Positions 14,806 to 22,463 of a DNA stretch of 64,000 bases are shown in pieces. Where the stretch lies: assembly GCA_000721375.1 (NCBI GenBank), contig JOGW01000022.1, positions 48,090-112,089 of the forward strand, written 5' to 3'. This DNA is from Streptomyces sp. NRRL B-3428. GTDB lineage: Bacteria > Actinomycetota > Actinomycetes > Streptomycetales > Streptomycetaceae. The notes under the pieces were generated by a model, which did no database searches, was not told where the DNA came from, and saw only the letters and a list, made by a program, of their open reading frames with translations. Within the stretch, counting starts at the first letter, position 1. Each line of letters starts with the position of its first letter. A program made the position numbers and the translations under genes.

Positions 14806-17138
14806 CGCGCTTCCTCTGTCGGCTGGTTGGCCGCCGGTTGCTCGGCGACGGCGGCCCGTGCGGCGGCAAGCCGGGCCAGGGGGATACGTGGCGGTGCGCA
14901 CGAGATGTGGTCGAAGCCCGCCTCGGCGAAGAACCGCACGGCGTCCGCGTCGGCCGCCTGCTCGCCGCAGACACCGAGGGTGATGTCCGGGCGTACGGCG
15001 CGTGCCTCGGTAGCGACCTGGCGGGCCAGCGCCCCGACCGCTTCGACGTCGAGGCGGGCGAAGGGCGATGCGGGGATGAGGCCCAAGTCCTGGTAAGCAG
15101 GCAGCAGATACTGTTCGGCGTCGTCCCTGGACAGCCCCCACACGAGTGCTGTCAGGTCGTTGGTCCCCAGCGAGAGGGAGTCCGCACGGCGTGCGATCGA
15201 ACCGGCGAGCAGCGCGGCCCGAGGGGTCTCGATCATGGCACCCAGCGAAATGCCCGCAGCTGTCCGGGAGGTTCCCAGGCGGGCGCAGACGTCGTCCAGC
15301 ATGCCGCGGACGAAGTCGAGCTCTGCCGGCGCGCTCACCATGGGGACCAGGAGTTCTGGCCGCGGGTCACGCCCGGCGCGGCGCAGCGCGAGGGTGGCTT
15401 CGACAAGTGCCGTGATCTGTACGTCAGTCAGCGCCGGGATCAGGACGCCCATCCGTACGCCGCGCACCCCGAGCATGGGGTTGTGTTCGTGCAGTCGTCG
15501 GGTGATGTCGAGCTGGTCCTGGTCGCCGAGCGCGCCGGTGGCAGCTGCGGTCAGGGACAACGCGGTCAGGTCGGGCAGGAACTCGTGACGTGGCGGGTCG
15601 AGCAGACGGATCGTGACGGGCAGCCCGTCCATCGCGGTCAGCACATCGGTGAGCTCCGAGCGCAGCAGGCGGTGCATGGCGGCGAGGTCCACAGTCATGT
15701 CCGGGCCGGGCCGGGCCATCAGGACGCGCTGCAGCACCTGGTGGCGCTCGCCGAGGAACATGTGCTCCAGCCGACACAGGCCGACGCCGTGCGCACCCAG
15801 CGCCCGCCCGGCGGCGGCATCGACGCCGGTATCGGCGTTCACCCGTACTGCGATTCCGGGCAGTTGGGACAGTGCGTCGTCCAGCCAGCCGGGCAGCACA
15901 GGGCCGGCTGCTTGCCCTTGGCCGGCATCCTGCTGTCGGCCGCCGAGGTGAATCACCCCTGTGTGACCGTCCACCGTGACCGGGTCGCCGGCCCGCACGG
16001 TGTCGCCGTGCGAGGTGCGCAGAACCTGGGACTGTGGGCTATCGCTGTTCAGGACGCCGTCGACGAGGGCGGCGACGGCCGGTAGTCCCAGGCCGCGTGC
16101 CACGACCGCGGCGTGCGAGGTCTGGCCACCTCGCTCGGTGACGACCGCGACGGCGGCGAGCAGGCCCGGCAGATCCGCCGGCCTGGACTCGGTGAGGACC
16201 AGCACCGGCCGTTGGCCGTCGGCCTGCGCGGCGACGGCCTCGGCTGCGCTGAACACCACGGTGCCGAAGGCGATTCCAGGGGAAACCCCCAGCCCGCGCG
16301 CCGCCACGGGCAGGTCGAGGCCGTGCCCGGCGCGCGCGTGTTCGATGTCGCGAGGGTCTACCAGTGCCACCGCCTGCGCGGGCGCCAGCCGGCCACGCTC
16401 GTAGCGGTCGGCGACCGCATCGAGCAGGACGGCGCTCTGCAAGGGGACTCGGGAGGCTGCGTGGACGGCGAGTTGGCCGTTGTCCACCATGAACTCCAGC
16501 CGCACGGGCCAGTCGAGTTCGGCCTCTGCGGCCTGCACGGCCTCGCGGAGCTGCGGCCCCCAGGGCCGCGTGTCGAGGAGCTGGGACAGATCGGTGCCGC
16601 CGGCCGTCAGCAACTGTGCTCCGGATCCCCCAGCGAGGAAGGAACCGCTCAGGCCAGGCACCCCGGTGGCCGGATCACAGGAGTAGGCAAGGCCACTGCC
16701 TGAGTCAGGGCCGCACCACAGCGGCTGCCGCGCGAGCGCGAACCGGTCCGGGCCCGTTTGGTCCCGGGTCAACGCCCGTATCAGGGCGGTCACTTGCTCG
16801 ACGGGATCGTCCGGCAGTGCGGCGCCAGGATCTCCGGCGGCCAGCACGGCGGCGAGTTCGGCCTTGCGCTGCGCGGCGAAGGCCTCACCGGCGAGCCCTG
16901 CCAGCCACTGGTGGCCGGCAGGGCTCATTCCGAGAAACGACAGGCTGCTCCCCTTCAGGCAGGGAAGCCATGCTGCCAGGAAGAGGGGGTGTTCCGCACT
17001 CCCGAGACGACGATCCGGATCGAGCTCGGCGATCGCCTCGCGAATAGTGTCATCGGCGGCATCGACCGGCAGCCACAACGCTGAATCAGCAGGAAGACCA
17101 ACCGGCAGATGATCCACGAGCACGTACGAATTCCCCAT
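14802..17138 (-). CDS. Pyruvate-phosphate-dikinase-like PEP-utilizing enzyme, 778 aa
   Basis: The central part is the phosphohistidine domain: TERGGQTSHAAVVARGLGLP with His342 as the phosphate carrier. The C-terminal part is the PEP-binding TIM barrel with SLGAMIETPRAALLAG, LSLGTNDLTALVWGLSRDDA and GVCGEQAAD with catalytic Cys724. Before these, residues 130-250 match the distal part of the ATP-grasp domain (SGSGLAYSCDPATGVPGLSG), but the N-terminal part is much shorter than in true dikinases, which are roughly 100 residues longer overall. Real dikinases interconvert pyruvate, ATP and phosphate with PEP. Here the enzyme lies directly after the putative precursor gene, so it may phosphorylate a peptide or intermediate instead. 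That role is inferred; the fold call is firm. Confidence 0.85.
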   Translation of the reverse strand: MGNSYVLVDHLPVGLPADSALWLPVDAADDTIREAIAELDPDRRLGSAEHPLFLAAWLPCLKGSSLSFLGMSPAGHQWLAGLAGEAFAAQRKAELAAVLAAGDPGAALPDDPVEQVTALIRALTRDQTGPDRFALARQPLWCGPDSGSGLAYSCDPATGVPGLSGSFLAGGSGAQLLTAGGTDLSQLLDTRPWGPQLREAVQAAEAELDWPVRLEFMVDNGQLAVHAASRVPLQSAVLLDAVADRYERGRLAPAQAVALVDPRDIEHARAGHGLDLPVAARGLGVSPGIAFGTVVFSAAEAVAAQADGQRPVLVLTESRPADLPGLLAAVAVVTERGGQTSHAAVVARGLGLPAVAALVDGVLNSDSPQSQVLRTSHGDTVRAGDPVTVDGHTGVIHLGGRQQDAGQGQAAGPVLPGWLDDALSQLPGIAVRVNADTGVDAAAGRALGAHGVGLCRLEHMFLGERHQVLQRVLMARPGPDMTVDLAAMHRLLRSELTDVLTAMDGLPVTIRLLDPPRHEFLPDLTALSLTAAATGALGDQDQLDITRRLHEHNPMLGVRGVRMGVLIPALTDVQITALVEATLALRRAGRDPRPELLVPMVSAPAELDFVRGMLDDVCARLGTSRTAAGISLGAMIETPRAALLAGSIARRADSLSLGTNDLTALVWGLSRDDAEQYLLPAYQDLGLIPASPFARLDVEAVGALARQVATEARAVRPDITLGVCGEQAADADAVRFFAEAGFDHISCAPPRIPLARLAAARAAVAEQPAANQPTEEAR

Positions 17139-17228
17139 CCCCCAGGGCGAGATTCGGGACCGAATCGGTAGTGAACCTCGGGTGACAACGAGCCCTCATG
17201 GTGCAGAGGGCAGGCAGGCGAGCGGACC

Positions 17229-17369
17229 TTACCGGGTCACGAACTCCGGCCGGACACCGAGCAGGTACACCCGGTCGTCCAGGTCAGCGGCCTCCTCCGG
17301 GGCGATCGGAGAGAACTCCAGCTCAGCCAGATCGGCGAGCTCCTCGACGTTCGATTTTGATATGTCCAT
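17229..17369 (-). CDS. Putative RiPP precursor peptide, 46 aa
   Basis: The peptide begins MDISKSNVEELADLAELEFS and continues PIAPEEAADLDDR, an acidic helix-prone leader. It ends with VYLLGVRPEFVTR, a hydrophobic, Val- and Pro-containing stretch that could be the core. It is the first gene of an eight-gene operon containing a RiPP-maturation radical SAM protein and an exporter, which is the main reason for the call. It has no Cys or Ser/Thr run, so lanthionine or azole formation is unlikely; C-methylation or a backbone change would fit better. ATG 17369 has no ribosome site, but a promoter-like -10 element lies 7 bases before it, suggesting a leaderless transcript. Leader and core limits are guesses. 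Confidence 0.72.
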   Translation of the reverse strand: MDISKSNVEELADLAELEFSPIAPEEAADLDDRVYLLGVRPEFVTR

Positions 17370-17376
17370 GCGGAGC

Positions 17377-17406
17377 ACGCTAACAGCGAGGAACTTCCGG
17401 CCACAA
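17377..17406 (-). promoter_or_regulatory. Probable leaderless promoter of the RiPP-like operon
   Basis: On the minus strand TTGTGG (-35-like) and TAGCGT (-10, matching the Streptomyces TAGNNT pattern) are separated by 18 bp. The -10 box ends 7 bp before ATG 17369, so transcription would begin at or beside the start codon, and no Shine-Dalgarno sequence is present. Confidence 0.55.
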
Positions 17407-17577
17407 GATGAACTCCGCATGTCAGTTGGGGGAGTTGACCTGCGCAAGACACCCCGAAATGCCGCAGGCCGCCGCATTCCTTGTCGCCCAGGGGGCACAC
17501 TCTTGGATTCTGCCCACCGGCACGAATCCGGCTTCTCACGAACCAGTGCTCACGCACCTGCGGCTACGCTCCGGTGG

Positions 17578-18177
17578 GTGCGGATCACCAAGTACACACA
17601 TTCCTGCGTCCGGTTGCAGAACCACGACGGCGGCACGCTGGTCATTGACCCTGGTGTCTGGAGCGAGCCGGAAGCCCTCGCCGGCGCGGACGCGGTCCTG
17701 GTGACCCACGAACACGCTGATCACGTCGACGTGTTGCGGCTCAAAGGCCTGGGTGTGCCCGTCTACGCGCCCACGTCCGCCCGGATCCCGGGCCTGGAAT
17801 TCACCGGCGTCGACGCCGATGAGGAGTTCACGGCGGCCGGCTTTAGGGTCATCGCACAGGGCGGTCATCACGCGCGTATCTACGGCGACCTGCCCGACTG
17901 CCCCAATCTGGGCTATCTGGTGGACGACTGCCTCTACCACCCCGGGGACTCCCTGCACCGCCCGGACCGACCGGTTCACACCCTGCTGGTCCCTCTGCAG
18001 GGCTCCTGGATGAAAACGGACGAGGCCATCGACTTCGTCCGCGCCATCGGGCCGGAACGGGCGTTCGGCATTCACGACGGCCAGCTCAATGAGCGGGGCC
18101 TGAGCAGCCTCAATGGCTGGCTCGCACAAGAGTCCGCTACCGACTACCGGTGGCTCGCTCCGGAATCGTCCGCCTGA
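17578..18177 (+). CDS. Metallo-beta-lactamase-fold hydrolase, 199 aa
   Basis: The zinc-binding motif is THEHADHVD at about residues 43-51, with further ligands probable in GGHHARIYGDLP and GIHDGQ. The opening VRITKYTHSCVRLQNHDGGT and the DPGVW segment are typical of small UPF0173-like MBL hydrolases of the lactonase type. GTG 17578 is the start that matches the family length of about 200-210 residues; there is no clear ribosome site. It is divergent from the RiPP-like operon and shares its 208-bp upstream region, so it may be a helper of that pathway, but such genes are also common housekeeping hydrolases. Confidence 0.85.
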   Translation: MRITKYTHSCVRLQNHDGGTLVIDPGVWSEPEALAGADAVLVTHEHADHVDVLRLKGLGVPVYAPTSARIPGLEFTGVDADEEFTAAGFRVIAQGGHHARIYGDLPDCPNLGYLVDDCLYHPGDSLHRPDRPVHTLLVPLQGSWMKTDEAIDFVRAIGPERAFGIHDGQLNERGLSSLNGWLAQESATDYRWLAPESSA

Positions 18178-18209
18178 CGCCACAGCCGTACCCACCCTCC
18201 GCCACCCCA

Positions 18210-18476
18210 CAGGCCCTGGACCGGCCGGCCCTGCGCGTCCAGCGCTGCTTCGAGGCGGGGGCGCTCGCCACAGGATGCGACCTGACCATCCGCTCCGGTG
18301 GCCCCGACTACGCGGACCTGCGCCCCGATCCGGCGCTGCTCTCGCTGTACCGGGCCAACGCCGAGGCACTCGGCCGCAGCTTCCCGCCCTGCCGCCGGGT
18401 GGCGCCGTCGGCGCCGCGACCGACATCGGCAACGTGTCTCATGTCGTGCCGAGCAGACGCGGTCAGGGCCGGTTCA
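18210..18476 (+). pseudogene. M20-family amidohydrolase fragment
   Basis: The frame reads VQRCFEAGALATGCDLTIRS, then GPDYADLRPDPALLSLYRAN and AEALGR, a block found in the C-terminal part of M20 peptidases of the aminobenzoyl-glutamate or aminoacylase group. After a frame change the next expected block follows (GAVGAATDIGNVSHVVPSRR). Both ends of the gene are missing. This is a relic left between the MBL hydrolase and the toxin-antitoxin pair, and it is unrelated to the intact M20 gene at 28854. Confidence 0.6.
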
Positions 18477-18518
18477 TGACTGGCGCGCTGCCTTCTCAGG
18501 AGGCGATCACGGCGAAAC

Positions 18519-18548
18519 GTATACGCGGATGTATGCATCAGCGCATAC
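18519..18548 (+). promoter_or_regulatory. Probable toxin-antitoxin operator
   Basis: A GTATAC palindrome is followed by the inverted repeat GTATGC-ATCAGC-GCATAC at 18531-18548. The cluster ends 8 bp before the antitoxin ATG. Autorepression by an antitoxin at such repeats is usual, but binding here is inferred. Confidence 0.45.
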
Positions 18549-18556
18549 TTGGTGGC

Positions 18557-18817
18557 ATGGCTGACGACACCAGCGCCCGGATGAAGCGCCCCACCTTGGA
18601 TCTGTTCAAGCAGCAGGCAGCGCGGCTCAACATGAGCCTGCCCGCGTACTTCGACCACCTCGCCGCCCAAGAGGAGAACCAGGCCAAGCTCGCCAAGGCC
18701 ACGGCCGCCTTCGACGGCGCGCTCGCCAAGCCCGGGTTCGTCGAGGCCTTCGACGCGCACTTCGGCGGCCTCCCCTCGACCGCAGCCGGCACGCACCACA
18801 CCCACCGGGCGGCCTGA
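18557..18817 (+). CDS. Antitoxin of a Fic-type toxin-antitoxin pair, 86 aa
   Basis: The core RPTLDLFKQQAARLNMSLPA matches the small Streptomyces antitoxins that precede Fic-like toxins, and it probably forms the DNA-binding or dimerisation part. The C-terminal half (ALAKPGFVEAFDAHFGGL) would cover the toxin. ATG 18557 is the first start after the operator-like repeats. The toxin begins 3 bp after the stop, so both are made from one message. Its gene product should neutralise the downstream protein and repress the operon. Confidence 0.8.
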   Translation: MADDTSARMKRPTLDLFKQQAARLNMSLPAYFDHLAAQEENQAKLAKATAAFDGALAKPGFVEAFDAHFGGLPSTAAGTHHTHRAA

Positions 18818-18820
18818 ACC

Positions 18821-19192
18821 TTGGACCTGCACATCGACGTCCGCTGGCTCCTCGAACGGCAGGAGAGCGTGCTCGGCAAGTTCCTCGACGTACGCGACTA
18901 CTCCTCGCTCGTCGCCGCGGTCGCCCGACACCGGGTGAACACCCCGCACCTAGACGTCGGCGAACCGGACCCCTTCTGGCGCGCGGCCGCGCTGCTCGAC
19001 ACGATCGTCCTCCAGCGCCCGCTGCCGGCCCGCAACGAGCTGTACGGATACGCGGTCGCCATCGCCTACCTCGAGGCCTCGGGCGAGACCGTGGAAGCGG
19101 ACCAGGACCAGTGGATCCAGCTCATCGACGACATCCGCGCCCTGCGCCTGGACTCCTTCGACATCGCCGACCGACTGCGCTCCTGGCGCTGA
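18821..19192 (+). CDS. Fic/Doc-like toxin component, 123 aa
   Basis: It resembles the Streptomyces group annotated as Fic-family toxin component: LHIDVRWLLERQESVLGKFL, VAAVARHRVNTPHLDVGEPD, and RNELYGYAVAIAYLEASGE. Fic and Doc enzymes modify target proteins with AMP or phosphate through an H-x-F-x-(D/E)-G-N-(G/K)-R loop. Here the corresponding segment reads RPLPARNELYG, so the catalytic His and the acidic Gly-Asn pair are absent and the usual chemistry is doubtful. The start is TTG 18821, just after the antitoxin stop. The family call rests on gene order and length as much as on sequence. Confidence 0.75.
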   Translation: MDLHIDVRWLLERQESVLGKFLDVRDYSSLVAAVARHRVNTPHLDVGEPDPFWRAAALLDTIVLQRPLPARNELYGYAVAIAYLEASGETVEADQDQWIQLIDDIRALRLDSFDIADRLRSWR

Positions 19193-20029
19193 CGCACCCT
19201 CAGCGCCCCCCGACCTGGCCGGTTCCCCTGGAGGGGAACGATGTACCCGCCGGCACACAGGGGAGCGTCGCCGCACCGGAGCAGGTGCGAGAACGGTTTA
19301 CTGCCGAGACAGATACGAGAACCCGGTCAGCGGCGCCGATGAGCGTGCAGGTCTCGTACGACAGCGAGAGGGCCCCAGCGTTGTCCGCGGTCGGCGCCGA
19401 GGCCGTCACACCAATCGCGTGGGGTCCCAGGCGGCAAAACTTCACGCCGACCGCTGTGTACGCGACCTGGAGCCAGCCGGCGGATGCGAGTCGGCCGACG
19501 CTACGCGAGGCGCTCGTCGAGCTCAGCCCACCCTCTGCCCGATCTCCTTCACGGTGCGAGGCACCGGCGCCCCCGCAGGGACCGCGGTGGCGTAGAACAT
19601 GAGGATTTTCAAGTCCGCGCCCTGCTTCAACTGGACCGGAGCAGGAGAGCGTTGAGGTCGCGGGCATCCATGAACTCCAGCGCGAGCGGCTCGGCGGGCG
19701 ACGTCATGCCGTCTCCTCCTTCGCGTCCAAAAGGCAGGGCACCACGGGGTGCCGTGCATGTTCGGTGGCCTTGCGCTGCTGTCCGGAGGACCCGTCGTAC
19801 GCGGCTCGCGGGTTGAGCCGGTAGAACCTCACCCGGCCCACGTGTTCGGCCTCCAGGAGGAAGCCGCCGCGACTGAGGTTGCTCACCGACCGGCTCTGAG
19901 CCGCTGTCCCTGCCCCAGGGCGGATCTCGGCGCCCGCCGCCGACCGGCGCGATAGGGGCGGGAAACCAGCTCGATAGCACTGCGGGTCAGCGTCTTCACC
20001 AGGATGGTCGTGCTTCTGGGGAGGCCCTG
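19193..20029. other. Intergenic stretch of 837 bp
   Basis: This gap separates the toxin pair from the NRPS operon. I see only the regulator-like remnants on the minus strand (19627-19900) and the ribosome site of the A-T gene near its right end. Codon bias in every frame is irregular, as expected of decayed sequence. Confidence 0.5.
19627..19900 (-). pseudogene. Possible regulator remnant and coupled tail fragment
   Basis: One minus-strand frame reads SVSNLSRGGFLLEAEHVGRV then RFYRLNPRAAYDGSS and stops at 19704. It resembles the wing of a winged-helix regulator (ArsR or MarR style). A second frame starts at ATG 19707 in an ATGA overlap and runs 26 codons (MTSPAEPLALEFMDARDLNA...). Upstream sequence no longer matches a helix-turn-helix, so the first gene has lost its front. 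The overlap suggests a former two-gene operon. The assignment is weak. Confidence 0.3.
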
Positions 20030-21943
20030 ATGAACGTGGACGGCGACATCGAGGACGAGCGTTGCAAGCACGCGGCGGACACTCCCGCAGTGCCCGCCGG
20101 AGGTGTCGGTGCGGCCTTCGAGGCGTGGGCACGGCGTACCCCCGACGCAGCCGCTCTGGTGTGCAGCGGCGGCACGCTCTCCTACCGGGAACTCAACGAG
20201 CGTGCCAACCGCATGGCGCACCGCCTCATCGAACTCGGCGCGGGCGCAGGCGGACGGGTGGGGCTGCGGCTGCCGAGGTCCGCCGACTTCGTGGTGGCGA
20301 TGCTCGCCGTGCTCAAGACGGGTGCGGCGTATGTGCCGCTCGAAGCGGGCCAGTCTCCCGCCCGGCTGGCACGCATGGTCGCCGAGAACCACATCGGCCT
20401 CGAAGTCGCCACGGCAGGCCAGGATACCGACCTCTTCGCCCCCGGCGTACGGCGCGTCGATCCGTGCGAGCCGGCCGTCATGGCCGGTTCGCCGCACGAC
20501 CCCGGCGTCATCGTCCTCCCGGACGACGTCATGTATGTGCCGTACACCTCCGGCTCCACCGGCACGCCGAAGGGCGCCGAGGTGCCGCACCGGGCCGTCG
20601 AGGGCTTCTTCCGGGACGAGACCTACGCCTTCTGGGGCCCCGGGGCCGTTACGGTGCACCACTCGTCGCTCTCCTGGGACGGACACGTACTCGACCTCTA
20701 TCCGGCGCTGCTCAGCGGCGGCACCGTGGTGATCTTCGAGGGCGACGGAGACCCCGTCGCTGTGGCCCGGACGGCCGCTGAGCACGGCGCGACAGTCCTG
20801 TGGCTGAGCGCTGCCGCCTTCAACACCGTGGTGGACGTCGACGTCCACCTGCTGCGGGGACTCCAGCACCTGCTGATCGGCGGCGAGACACTGTCCCCGA
20901 CACATGTCTCGCGTGCACTGGCCGCCCTTCCCGGCACCCGGATCGTCAACGGCTACGGCCCCTCGGAATGCACCGTGTTCAGCACCGTGCACCCCATCGC
21001 AGCCGCCGATCCGCAGGACGCCGACGGCATTCCCATCGGCCGCGCAGTAGGTGACCGGACGGTCCACCTCCTGGACGGGCTCGGGCGCCCCGTGCCCGAC
21101 GGTGTGCCGGGCGAGGTGTGCGTCGGCGGCCCCGGTGTGGCGCAGGGTTACCTCGGGCGGCCCGCGCTGACCGCCGAACGCTTCGTCCCCGACCCCTTCT
21201 CCCGACGGCCCGGCGCCCGGATGTATCGCACCGGGGACCGCGCAGCTCTCGGTGCGGACGGCCTGCTGCGCTTCGGCGGTCGGTCGGATGACCAGGTGAA
21301 GATCCGGGGCTTCCGGGTCGAGCCCGGCGAAGTCACCCAACTGCTGCGTCAGCACCCTGCGGTGCTCGACGCCGTGGTCGTCCCGCGCCGCGACGCACGG
21401 GGCCAGTGCCTCGATCTCACCGCATACGCCGTGCTGTCGGGAGCGGGCGACGCCCCGTCGCCCGATGCGCTGCGCGAGCACCTGCGCCAGGACCTGCCGC
21501 CCGTGATGGTGCCCGCCGCCGTTGTCCTCCTGGAGCGTATGCCGCTCACCCCGAACGGCAAGGTCGACAAGTCGGCCCTGCCCGCCGCCAGTCAGGACAG
21601 CCAGACCTGCGAAACCCCCTATGTGCCGCCGCAGACCGACACCGAACGCCGACTGGCCGCCATGTGGGAGGAGTTGCTCGACGTCAGGGGAGTGGGCAGG
21701 AACCATGACTTCTTCCGGCTCGGCGGGCAGTCCCTCCTCGCCACCCGGATGGTGGCGCGGATCCGCCGCATCTACGGAGCCGAGTTGCCCCTGCGCACCC
21801 TCTATCGGGGCGCCCGCCTCGCCGACGTCGCGGCAGAGATCGACCGGCTGCGCTCCGGTGACGCCCGCCCGCCCGCCGATGTCATCACGCGGGTCGCCCG
21901 TAGCGCCCGCGCCACCCACCAGGGCCGGTCCGCAACACGCTGA
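20030..21943 (+). CDS. NRPS adenylation-carrier protein (A-T), 637 aa
   Basis: Residues about 25-530 are an adenylation domain (YTSGSTGTPKGAEVPHRAVE at 172-191, NGYGPSECTVFST, MYRTGDRAALGADGLLRFGG, NGKVDKSALP), followed by a carrier domain with FFRLGGQSLLATRMV and Ser568 for phosphopantetheine. There is no condensation domain, so it is either a loading module or serves another module in trans. By hand alignment to the phenylalanine-activating GrsA the specificity positions read D-G-L-W-L-G-G-V-F-K, closest in appearance to valine/isoleucine codes. A BCAT gene follows two genes later, which fits. GGGAGG lies 5 bases before ATG 20030. It is the first gene of the plus-strand NRPS operon. Confidence 0.92.
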   Translation: MNVDGDIEDERCKHAADTPAVPAGGVGAAFEAWARRTPDAAALVCSGGTLSYRELNERANRMAHRLIELGAGAGGRVGLRLPRSADFVVAMLAVLKTGAAYVPLEAGQSPARLARMVAENHIGLEVATAGQDTDLFAPGVRRVDPCEPAVMAGSPHDPGVIVLPDDVMYVPYTSGSTGTPKGAEVPHRAVEGFFRDETYAFWGPGAVTVHHSSLSWDGHVLDLYPALLSGGTVVIFEGDGDPVAVARTAAEHGATVLWLSAAAFNTVVDVDVHLLRGLQHLLIGGETLSPTHVSRALAALPGTRIVNGYGPSECTVFSTVHPIAAADPQDADGIPIGRAVGDRTVHLLDGLGRPVPDGVPGEVCVGGPGVAQGYLGRPALTAERFVPDPFSRRPGARMYRTGDRAALGADGLLRFGGRSDDQVKIRGFRVEPGEVTQLLRQHPAVLDAVVVPRRDARGQCLDLTAYAVLSGAGDAPSPDALREHLRQDLPPVMVPAAVVLLERMPLTPNGKVDKSALPAASQDSQTCETPYVPPQTDTERRLAAMWEELLDVRGVGRNHDFFRLGGQSLLATRMVARIRRIYGAELPLRTLYRGARLADVAAEIDRLRSGDARPPADVITRVARSARATHQGRSATR

Positions 21944-21970
21944 TCGGCCGACTCCACCGGGAGGCCCGCC

Positions 21971-22390
21971 ATGCAGACTCGCCCAGCCACAGTGCCCCGC
22001 ACGCGCCGGGAGCCGACCACAGCCCCGATCAGCAGTCCCGAGGCCGAAGCGCGTGTACGTCGCTACTACGCATGTGTCGATGCCGGAGACGTGCCCGGCC
22101 TGATCGCCCTGTTCGCGCCGGACGCCCAATACCACCGCCCGGGCTACGAACCGCTCGTGGGTCACGCCGATCTGCAGCGGTTCTACCGGGGAGAGCGGGT
22201 CATCGCCGAGGGCAGGCACACCGTCAGCGAGCTGCTCGTGGCCGGATCCCAGGTCGCGGTGCACGGTGAGTTCCACGGGGTCCTGCACTCCGGGGAGCGG
22301 GTCGGCCTGCGCTTCGCCGACTTCTTCCGGCTCACTGCGGAGCTCGCCTTCGCCCGCAGGGACACCTTCTTCTTCGCGCCTCTCGTATAG
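21971..22390 (+). CDS. NTF2/SnoaL-like small protein, 139 aa
   Basis: Residues 24-139 match the NTF2-like cone fold: AEARVRRYYACVDAGDVPGL, LIALFAPDAQYHRPGYEPLV, GHADLQRFYRGERVI, and a beta-rich end with VAVHGEFHGVL and LRFADFFRL. Members include polyketide cyclases, ketosteroid isomerases and many non-enzymic binders, so the reaction cannot be predicted. The Tyr/His/Asp pattern in the pocket would allow acid-base chemistry. It begins 27 bp after the A-T gene with GGGAGG upstream, inside the same operon, so it likely acts on a pathway intermediate. Confidence 0.8.
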   Translation: MQTRPATVPRTRREPTTAPISSPEAEARVRRYYACVDAGDVPGLIALFAPDAQYHRPGYEPLVGHADLQRFYRGERVIAEGRHTVSELLVAGSQVAVHGEFHGVLHSGERVGLRFADFFRLTAELAFARRDTFFFAPLV

Positions 22391-22463
22391 CCCGGTCCGC
22401 CCTCACCCTCGACTCGTTTCGCCGGCTTGCCGGTCCGCCTGCACCCAGACCTGAGGAGTCATC

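Noticed and set aside
17578..18177. The MBL hydrolase as an NRPS-tailoring enzyme like the CmlA-type protein at 53149.
   Set aside because: It is only 199 residues, lacks the CmlA N-terminal domain and lies beside the RiPP-like operon, away from the NRPS genes.
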